A stretch of 10,669 nucleotides of DNA, taken from NCBI GenBank assembly GCA_022567815.1, contig JADFGI010000072.1, positions 1 through 10,669 of the forward strand, written 5' to 3'. This document shows positions 5,701 to 10,669 of this stretch, one piece after another. Position 1 is the first letter of the stretch; the number at the start of each line of letters is the position of its first letter. Below the pieces are notes generated by a model. The model was not told where the DNA came from and searched no databases. It was given only the letters and a program-made list of their open reading frames with translations. The stretch comes from Nitrospinota bacterium (GTDB lineage: Bacteria > Nitrospinota > Nitrospinia > Nitrospinales > VA-1). The translations under genes were made by a program, and so were the position numbers.

Positions 5701-7696
5701 AAAACTGGATCGGATGCCGTTTGCCGGGATGCGGCGAGGTATACTTCGCCAAAGCATAAGTCGGCTCACGCTCGGATAAAGCAGTGGTGCCCTTCCATGC
5801 ATAATCCCAAACGGATCCATCGTAAGCCAGGATCTGACCCTTCTCGTCATCCGTATGACCTGGTTGGCCCTTGGGCGGAAGCATGTACTTGACCCAGGAT
5901 TTAATATTGACTACAGGGCTTTCCTTATCCCATTGGCTATCGCCCTTGTCGACAATATGGAACTTCTTGCCGAACCAGTCCATCGTCTTGCCGACCAGTT
6001 TGTCAGAGCTCACACCATGTGGCATGCGGCCCTCACGGTCAGGAAGTTCCTTCAAGGGACGCATGATGTCGGTACTGCCAAACGGATAATTTCCGTCCTG
6101 CAGGACGTTGTACACGCGCCAGTAACCCCACATGCCCGCAACGTAATGATGCGCAACGTGGCAATGGAACAGGAAATCACCTGCCAGACGCTGACACAAT
6201 CCGGAACCGCACTCGGTCTCCAAATCGAGAGCTTCAGAAGGTCCGATAACCTCAACGTCAACCCGGTCGGTCGTGGTCCGTACCACCGGATATTTCACCG
6301 GACCGTCCCATGCGGCTGTCGTGAGATTTTTAAGCCCCGGCTCACGTTGCGGAGATCGGGTCCAGCGGATTGATCCACCATGCGGATGATGCGAATGGAA
6401 CACCTCGCCACCGCCGTGAATCAGACGGAATTTGGCGGGATCACCCAGATAAGACCGGGGAATCGTGGTGGGAACATCGCCGAATGTATAAGAACTGTAA
6501 GACAGCGATTCGTCCTCATAGTGAAACATCTTTTCCTGAACCGCCAGGTTGTTGATGCCGAATGGCTCACTGCGATAGTTCATCGCACGCGCCGAAGGAC
6601 GGTACGCGTCTGTTAAAGGATCGCGCTGGGGAATCATCTCCCCATGACGGTTCAACGGACGAAATGATTCATCGCCGACTTCGTGGTAAAAAAGTGCGAA
6701 CTCACGAAAATCCCTGGCATCGTCATTGACAATCATCGCCATCCAGCCACTTTCCAACGGACCACCGGTCCATGGGTCAAGATAAGTAGAACCCACAGGC
6801 TCGACAAAGAAGGCCCCGATCAATCCCAATGAAGACGGGTCACGTCCCGCATGGCTTTGGATCAGGTGACTGCCTTCCTGCTCGTCGATCGGAATATACC
6901 ACTCGAATTCCTGTGTTTCTTCGGGCGGAATGATCGCGCCAGGAGAGGCGGCAGTGGCAGGTAAACCGGAGGAACTGATGATCATTGCGGATCCATTCAC
7001 CTGGAATCCAATATCCTCATCCTCAACCGCATTTGTTACTTTAAACCTGACACAATCGCCCTGGTTCGCCCGAATCGCCAAAGGCTGAATAATATCGCCC
7101 TGGAGGCCAGTCCTAACCGCTCCGGGATCAAATTCATCTTCCCTGGCCTTGGCGTTTGTTGCTTCATCCTTACGAACCTGGCCGATGTTCTTGGTCAGCA
7201 CGAACATGTAACCGGGATAATAGTCGCCCCATTGATTCAGGGTTACTTCGACGTTGATGGCGGAAATATCATAAAATTTGACCGGTACGCCGCTTGGGCA
7301 ATGGGCGCCTCTAAATACTTTATCTTCGTCTGCGGCCGTGGAAGGTCCCAGCAAATAGCTCTGGCCCAGTTGATGAGCCGCCCAGGAATCATGAAATCCG
7401 CCGCCGGAAGAGGCAGGGGTGGCATGCTCCTTGAGCTTGTCCTGTAACTGGTCCATCAACCCCATGAAGGTTTTGTCCAGCCTCTCTTGATTGCCTTCGA
7501 GACCGCTCATCATATCTTCGTGATTGAGCTGATTCTCCAGCTTTTCCAGCCACGCAGGCCGGTCCACAGCAGGGTTCTTATGCCCGGCATGATTTTTCTG
7601 CAACTCCGCGCTAGCAAGCCCCGCCCAGCCCAATATCAGGGTAGCGACGACAAGAATGCGCACTAATTTCCATCCCTTTTTGACACACAATTGCAT
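2768..7696 (-). CDS. Giant multicopper oxidase, MofA/MnxG-like (putative metal oxidase)
   Basis: 1642 residues, predicted to be exported and to couple one-electron oxidation of a substrate to reduction of O2 to water. All four copper motifs are visible but in permuted order. H434-x2-H437-x-H439 and H511-C512-H513-x3-H517-x4-M522 come first; H830-x-H832 and H979-x-H981 come later. Laccases have the HxH pairs first. Type 1 ligands would be H434, C512, H517 and M522. The other eight histidines form the trinuclear site. Three related units (about 131-540, 738-1228 and 1251-1610) each start with a CPxG or CPGG motif, then a DCV strand and a GS-Y-DP-TG turn. Together they suggest six or more cupredoxin domains. 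Residues 1-30 are a Sec-type signal peptide ending LASA, with no twin-arginine motif. A helical stretch spans about 45-92, and a His-rich linker joins units 1 and 2. The size is close to MofA of Leptothrix (about 1660 residues, from memory). Mn(II) or Fe(II) oxidation is a reasonable inference, but the substrate is not determined. GGAGG sits 7 bases before the ATG. Confidence 0.93.
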   Translation of the reverse strand: MQLCVKKGWKLVRILVVATLILGWAGLASAELQKNHAGHKNPAVDRPAWLEKLENQLNHEDMMSGLEGNQERLDKTFMGLMDQLQDKLKEHATPASSGGGFHDSWAAHQLGQSYLLGPSTAADEDKVFRGAHCPSGVPVKFYDISAINVEVTLNQWGDYYPGYMFVLTKNIGQVRKDEATNAKAREDEFDPGAVRTGLQGDIIQPLAIRANQGDCVRFKVTNAVEDEDIGFQVNGSAMIISSSGLPATAASPGAIIPPEETQEFEWYIPIDEQEGSHLIQSHAGRDPSSLGLIGAFFVEPVGSTYLDPWTGGPLESGWMAMIVNDDARDFREFALFYHEVGDESFRPLNRHGEMIPQRDPLTDAYRPSARAMNYRSEPFGINNLAVQEKMFHYEDESLSYSSYTFGDVPTTIPRSYLGDPAKFRLIHGGGEVFHSHHPHGGSIRWTRSPQREPGLKNLTTAAWDGPVKYPVVRTTTDRVDVEVIGPSEALDLETECGSGLCQRLAGDFLFHCHVAHHYVAGMWGYWRVYNVLQDGNYPFGSTDIMRPLKELPDREGRMPHGVSSDKLVGKTMDWFGKKFHIVDKGDSQWDKESPVVNIKSWVKYMLPPKGQPGHTDDEKGQILAYDGSVWDYAWKGTTALSEREPTYALAKYTSPHPGKRHPIQFSPLTGKLAWPHMTPHFGKRVPFARHHGGAPWLEPFHLATHTENLHSESGNGNSGPNVESSAPAKPGEHGRWSLCPGGAGRKQYNLHFINTPIELSGAVGNTPPIIDKYGLIYVIDEDMAEVKADPKKAIPLVIRANVYDCVDILLTSEWDDDDFTNFQMSKVNIHPHFFQFDNQASDGVISGFSYDQSMRSYRQFTKKMKDGHHVGMPVPMNAKLLKAVKAGSTTVEIQMAKGATAFHVGADIMVGIEVPNKKDARWIKSMNPDPNKNPAKDGKYKITFTQAMSHDHAAGQIVSTEFVRYRWWVDVDVGLVFWHDHAFGATTWPHGGIGSTIVEPWGSTYHDPTTGKTIRSGVVADIHGTEPFAYGRNGSFREIVVQLHDTVPHTAQLVTAGNPPGLSRANAIAAGQSISFQMPDDILEVAFPHLNGGTHTTGGGFNFRAASLSARLASNKDASWLFSSKVHRDPDTPMLRAYVGDSIMFRVLHGMMNETHTFVVSGHGYRPERYDKDSRVTNALHIGIAERYDLATTAGGYQQMAGDYIIYDGRTSHLSEGSWSILRIHDELQKDLKVLPGNGEKEFKKKVRKTLCPKGAPVKNFSVVAINKALKFNPNTEDEIEVDFERKLLLYNPDGKIFALEGEVSKVADSGVMPHPLTLRVNIGDCVKIKLTNRLKEGNASLHANNIAFDPLDSQGINVGNNPGDQTVAPGKSKVFTFYAHKDYGINGALIWDFGNLTTNVRDGLYGGIIIGPRGSVYRDPETGKDISLGNSWKADVIIDKSYPENANLENYRDFALYFQDEDNILGTSFMPYLQNVAGLTGVNYRLEPWSYREDEGCELGNMFTPCVAADSDPATPVLKAHAGDRVMINIFGAHNEQNQMFNLDGHQWRRHMNQEGSDMIDVEQFGAGEYIQAFFTAGGTYRNPGTYLWLNARTPYQQAGQWGYFKVLPQGERSILPLGSVTPKGVKSASNPEDERLSMNR

Positions 7697-7702
7697 TTTT
7701 AA

Positions 7703-7708
7703 TCCTCC
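7703..7708 (-). promoter_or_regulatory. Shine-Dalgarno of the oxidase gene
   Basis: GGAGGA on the minus strand lies 6 bases ahead of the ATG at 7696 and confirms that start. I found no convincing promoter in the 212 bases between this gene and the protease gene, so co-transcription from upstream is possible. Confidence 0.8.
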
Positions 7709-7908
7709 AAATGAGATTTACCACCCGCAAGTTTTCCAACTTTCAAAAACCAACAGGATTTATATTCAAGGCACAGCTTGCCTCCCTAACAAGGTTGCAC
7801 CCGCTTAATACCAAATCAAACTAAGCTCAAAAGGATTTTCAGGTTTTTTCCCGGAATTCTCCTCAATTTTTAACTGGTTAGAAAATAGTGGGCAGACTTT
7901 ACCACATT

Positions 7909-9285
7909 TTAATTTTTCCGTACAAGCGTCAAATGAAACTTTTTTTCATTTCGCGTTAACAGGAAAAAAACCGTACCGCCCGCCCGGATTTTTTCGATTA
8001 TGTTTTCATAATGTTTCCGATTCATTATGGAATCGCCGTTGATCGCCAGAATTCTATCACCCGATTTCAACCCCTTGGACTCTGCGGCGCTTCCAATAAT
8101 GACTTCCTTGATGACCACTCCATTAACCTCATTATCAGCGCCATCGATTTCTGCTGAGGCGGGTTCCAACTCTATCCCCAATGCAGGGAATTTCCCCTTG
8201 GGACTAGACAGGCTTGCCTGCCTGGAATTTTTTTTTGGGTAATTTTCCAGTTTGACAGGGATAATTTGGGATTTGCCGTCTCGAAGAATGTCCAGATGAA
8301 CTGTTTGACCGGGAGAAATCACCCCAACAATGCGTATCATCCGGGTCGGAGAATTTACGGCAATCCCGCCAATTTTTAAAATGATGTCCCCTACCCTGAG
8401 TCCCGCCCTCTCTGCCGGGTCGCCTTCAAACACGGAATTGATCAAAACCCCCTTTCCCTCCTGAAGATGGGCTTTGGCGGCTATTTGAGGGGTCACCATA
8501 TCGATTCCCACCCCCATCCAACCGCGGCTGACCTCGCCATTTTCTATCAACTGGGTGGTGATTCTTTTAACGATATTGGAGGGAATGGAAAACCCGATGT
8601 TTTGCGCGTAATTGATGATGGCGGTGTTGATGCCAATGACCTGGCCGCGAATGTTCAGTAAAGGACCTCCACTGTTCCCTGGGTTGATGGAGGCGTCCGT
8701 CTGGATAAAATCCTCATAACGCGAAAGATTGATATTTTCCCGGTTCAATCCACTAATGATTCCCAGAGTCATGGTTTCATGCAAGCCATAAGGATTGCCC
8801 ACGGCAATCACCATCTGTCCCACTTTCAACCGGCTGGAATCGCCAAATTGAACCGAAGGCAGGGTAGATTCCACGGGAATCCGAACCACGGCAAGGTCGG
8901 TGTCATCGTCCGACCCGACCACTCGCCCCACCACTTTTTTACCCCCAAACAGAGTGACCTGGATCTTGTCGGAATTTCTAACCACATGACTGTTGGTGAC
9001 GATGAATCCATTCTTTCCGTCAATGATGACACCCGCGCCGGCATTGGTGGGTCTGCGTTTATTCAAAGAGCCCTGCCTCCTTACCGAAGGAGACGGTGGA
9101 ACATACGGCGACAGGCTTACCACCGCCGGACGAACCTTGTCCGCCAAAGACACCAATGCCTGCTCTAATTCTTCAAGGAGTTTTAATCCCTGGGACCCTG
9201 CCGAGGCGAAGCCCTGACCGGAAAGGAAAAAAATAATGAGGACTGTAGAAAACGTGGCAAGTCTGAGTGATAATCGGGTCTTCAT
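7909..9285 (-). CDS. htrA: Periplasmic HtrA/DegP-family serine protease with two PDZ domains
   Basis: 458 residues, an envelope protein-quality-control protease and chaperone. Residues 1-28 form a signal peptide ending GFASA. The trypsin-like domain (about 45-250) has the full catalytic triad: H100 in TNSHVV, D130 in DTDLAV and S205 in NPGNSGGP. PDZ1 (about 256-345) has the RGWMGVG entry and the DPAERAGLRVGD loop. PDZ2 (about 366-455) has AAESKGLKSGDRIL. Length and layout match DegP/DegQ-type proteins. ATG at 9285 starts the signal peptide directly, but its ribosome site is weak (GATGG). It lies 212 bases upstream of the oxidase gene on the same strand with no clear terminator between. Read-through into the oxidase gene, and a role in folding or clearing that large secreted protein, are possible but inferred. 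Confidence 0.95.
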   Translation of the reverse strand: MKTRLSLRLATFSTVLIIFFLSGQGFASAGSQGLKLLEELEQALVSLADKVRPAVVSLSPYVPPSPSVRRQGSLNKRRPTNAGAGVIIDGKNGFIVTNSHVVRNSDKIQVTLFGGKKVVGRVVGSDDDTDLAVVRIPVESTLPSVQFGDSSRLKVGQMVIAVGNPYGLHETMTLGIISGLNRENINLSRYEDFIQTDASINPGNSGGPLLNIRGQVIGINTAIINYAQNIGFSIPSNIVKRITTQLIENGEVSRGWMGVGIDMVTPQIAAKAHLQEGKGVLINSVFEGDPAERAGLRVGDIILKIGGIAVNSPTRMIRIVGVISPGQTVHLDILRDGKSQIIPVKLENYPKKNSRQASLSSPKGKFPALGIELEPASAEIDGADNEVNGVVIKEVIIGSAAESKGLKSGDRILAINGDSIMNRKHYENIIEKIRAGGTVFFLLTRNEKKFHLTLVRKN

Positions 9286-9695
9286 GATTTATCAACCATC
9301 TAAAAATGGATACGGGGAAAAAATAATTCCAAGGGTATTTCTATCACAATACGCATGGATATTGTTATCGAACAGACCTCAGTAAACAACGTCTATTCAC
9401 TCCTTTCGTTTGTGTAGAAATGTATCATAAATTTGACAACATAATATGTTTTTTCAAGGGCTTGGGCAATCAATATTTTTACATTTTTTATACAATTTTT
9501 TCCGCAAAATTCAAGTTGACACAAACCGTATACATTGAGCAACCCTCACCCATGAATGGCAGGTTTCCTTCCTGAAAACCGGATGCCTGTGTTTTCCATT
9601 TAGACAGATTTTTTAAACAATGCAATTCGCTTGATTTCCAATCCGGAACATGAAAAAGTGGAACGATAACTCGCAAATATCAGGCACTCTGACCA
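9286..9695. other. Divergent intergenic region between htrA and cysH
   Basis: These 410 AT-rich bases separate the divergent htrA and cysH genes and should hold both promoters. The only open frame of note (62 codons on the minus strand, 9488-9676) has no family resemblance and no good ribosome site, so I do not call it. No riboswitch, tRNA or clear terminator is visible. Confidence 0.6.
9487..9514 (-). promoter_or_regulatory. Possible sigma-70 promoter toward htrA
   Basis: On the minus strand TTGAAT is followed after 16 bases by TATAAA. Spacing and hexamers are acceptable, but the region is AT-rich, chance matches are likely, and the leader to the htrA start would be about 195 bases. Confidence 0.25.
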
Positions 9696-10415
9696 ATGAA
9701 TTCAATAAGCTTTAAAGAATTAGAAGACAAATCCGCCGAAGAAATCCTGCAATGGACCCTAAACCGCTTTGGCAATCGGGCCGGTATCGCATCCAGTTTC
9801 GGGATGGAGGACATGGTTCTCATCGATATGGTTTCAAAACTGGATGGCGGTGATATCACTATTTTCACTTTGGACACCGGACGGCTTCACGAAGAAACTT
9901 ACGAAATCATGGAGAAGGTCCGCACCCGCTATGGGCTGACCATTCAAACCTATTTTCCGGATAAGGAAGCGGTGGAAGGTCTGGTACGGGACAAAGGGTT
10001 TTTTTCCTTCCGCGAAAGTGTGGAAAATCGAAAAGAGTGCTGTTTTATCCGCAAGGTGGAACCTCTTCAACGCGCGTTAGCCCAATTGGACGCATGGGTG
10101 ACGGGTCTGCGCCGGGAGCAAAACGTGACGCGGGCGGATGTCGCCAAGGTTGACCATGACGCCGATCACTCAAACCTGATAAAAATAAATCCGCTTGCCG
10201 ACTGGACTCAGGAACGGGTGGAAGCCTATATCGAAAAACATTCCGTTCCCGTGAATTCCCTGCACAAGAAAAATTTCCCCAGCATCGGGTGCGCCCCCTG
10301 CACTCGCCCCATCAATCCCGGAGAAGACATTCGGGCCGGTCGCTGGTGGTGGGAAAACCCGGAACATAAAGAATGCGGGCTTCATAGAACAACGGACCAG
10401 CGTACCGCTGGATGA
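9696..10415 (+). CDS. cysH: Assimilatory adenylylsulfate (APS) reductase
   Basis: 239 residues, cytoplasmic, reducing APS to sulfite with thioredoxin-type reductant in sulfate assimilation. The nucleotide-binding loop is SSFGMEDMV (33-41). TLDTGRLHEET (58-68) and VTGLRREQ (135-142) are further family signatures. Cys pairs C115-C116 and C199-x2-C202 are the ligands of the [4Fe-4S] cluster that marks APS-type rather than cluster-free PAPS-type enzymes. C227 in ECGLH is the catalytic cysteine. Length is normal for the bacterial family. ATG at 9696 fits the usual N-terminus, though no strong Shine-Dalgarno precedes it. The last residues after ECGLH, and the stop, lie in a copy of the dispersed repeat. 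The gene stands apart from the minus-strand module and converges with the next gene with a 4-base gap. Confidence 0.96.
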   Translation: MNSISFKELEDKSAEEILQWTLNRFGNRAGIASSFGMEDMVLIDMVSKLDGGDITIFTLDTGRLHEETYEIMEKVRTRYGLTIQTYFPDKEAVEGLVRDKGFFSFRESVENRKECCFIRKVEPLQRALAQLDAWVTGLRREQNVTRADVAKVDHDADHSNLIKINPLADWTQERVEAYIEKHSVPVNSLHKKNFPSIGCAPCTRPINPGEDIRAGRWWWENPEHKECGLHRTTDQRTAG

Positions 10416-10428
10416 AATATTAACGTTC
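10397..10428. repeat. Dispersed repeat core, copy 2, across two convergent gene ends
   Basis: These 32 bases match 1531-1562 at 29 positions, including the entire CCAGCG-TAC-CGCTGG hairpin. The copy encodes the last residues and stop of cysH on the plus strand, and it contains the stop and last codons of the opposing minus-strand gene. No T-run follows the hairpin, so it is not a standard intrinsic terminator. Confidence 0.8.
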
Positions 10429-10669
10429 AATATTTTTTGACCGGATAATATTGTTTAGTTGGTTTGAATACTGCTCGGTATTTTCAAAAACGAAAACAGT
10501 CAAAGGAATCAAAAGGTGGGCCACCTGCCGGGCCTTGTTGAAAAGACTGCCGCTGATTTTATTATTGTTCAATTCCACGGCTAGCCTTTTTTCAACTTCA
10601 TCAAACAGAATCGGCAGAAGTTGAAAAGCCATCAACCCCACCGTACCGGCTTCCCTGAAGAAAGCCCGC
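10420..10669 (-). CDS. 3' end of a membrane protein gene, possibly an ECF transporter T-component (CbiQ/EcfT-like)
   Basis: The reading frame is open from the right edge of the window to a TAA at 10420-10422, so about 83 C-terminal residues are visible and the start lies outside. The segment has a hydrophobic stretch with LMAFQLLPILFDEVEKR, a charged connector, then a second hydrophobic stretch with HLLIPLTVFVFENTEQY. The order LLP, acidic helix, basic connector, LLIPL recalls the C-terminal coupling region of EcfT/CbiQ, the membrane subunit that links substrate-binding and ATPase subunits in vitamin or metal importers. The expected Ala-Arg-Gly coupling motif is not clear, so the family call is tentative. 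The final residues are encoded by the dispersed repeat. Confidence 0.55.
   Translation of the reverse strand, partial: RAFFREAGTVGLMAFQLLPILFDEVEKRLAVELNNNKISGSLFNKARQVAHLLIPLTVFVFENTEQYSNQLNNIIRSKNIER

Noticed and set aside
5855..6373. 172-codon open frame on the plus strand, opposite the copper-site region of the oxidase
   Set aside because: It overlaps the conserved HCH motif region of the oxidase on the other strand, and its product has no coherent domain.
7880..7908. Possible terminator just after htrA on the minus strand
   Set aside because: Only a 4-base GTGG/CCAC stem with a 10-base loop and a broken T-run is present, too weak to call.
9515..9520. Perfect TTGACA on the plus strand upstream of cysH as a -35 box
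   Set aside because: No acceptable -10 hexamer lies 15-19 bases downstream; the TATACA that follows is only 7 bases away.
9488..9676. 62-codon open frame on the minus strand between htrA and cysH
   Set aside because: No family resemblance, no Shine-Dalgarno and atypical composition; more likely chance in AT-rich regulatory DNA.

Overview
The window reads as chromosomal DNA from a Gram-negative bacterium of moderate G+C with an active periplasm. It encodes exported multicopper and c-type heme proteins, a periplasmic HtrA protease, and an assimilatory APS reductase with an iron-sulfur cluster. The gene content and the dispersed hairpin repeats remind me of marine Nitrospinota or related environmental lineages. 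That is a memory-based guess, and nothing in the window (no rRNA, no tRNA) settles it.

Layout, left to right. A triheme cytochrome c with a Planctomycete-type third heme domain lies on the minus strand at 38-1384. A gene-free stretch of about 400 bases (1385-1790) follows. It holds a block of short hairpins bracketed by two near-identical 30-base direct repeats, plus a strong intrinsic terminator. Next on the minus strand is a secreted small copper protein (1791-2600) with a plastocyanin-like copper site and a C-terminal beta-sandwich domain. It has its own extended -10 promoter and a terminator on each side. The centrepiece is a minus-strand gene for a 1642-residue multicopper oxidase (2768-7696). 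It resembles the giant manganese-oxidase class (MofA/MnxG) and carries one complete type 1 plus trinuclear copper site in permuted order. A two-PDZ HtrA/DegP-type protease (7909-9285) lies upstream of it on the same strand. After a 410-base intergenic region, cysH (9696-10415) runs on the plus strand. It converges, with a four-base gap, on the 3' end of a membrane-protein gene that continues past the right edge.

How the genes may work together: the oxidase, the copper protein and the triheme cytochrome are all predicted to be exported. They lie in a row on one strand, so together they could form an extracytoplasmic electron-transfer module that oxidises a metal or another reductant. HtrA would be a quality-control neighbour. 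The substrate (Mn(II), Fe(II) or another) cannot be read from sequence. cysH and the membrane protein appear unrelated to the module.

A second theme is a dispersed repeat family. A 32-base hairpin-containing copy at 1531-1562 recurs with three mismatches at 10397-10428, where it supplies the last codons of two convergent genes. Another arm of the same element recurs inside the 5' end of the cytochrome gene.
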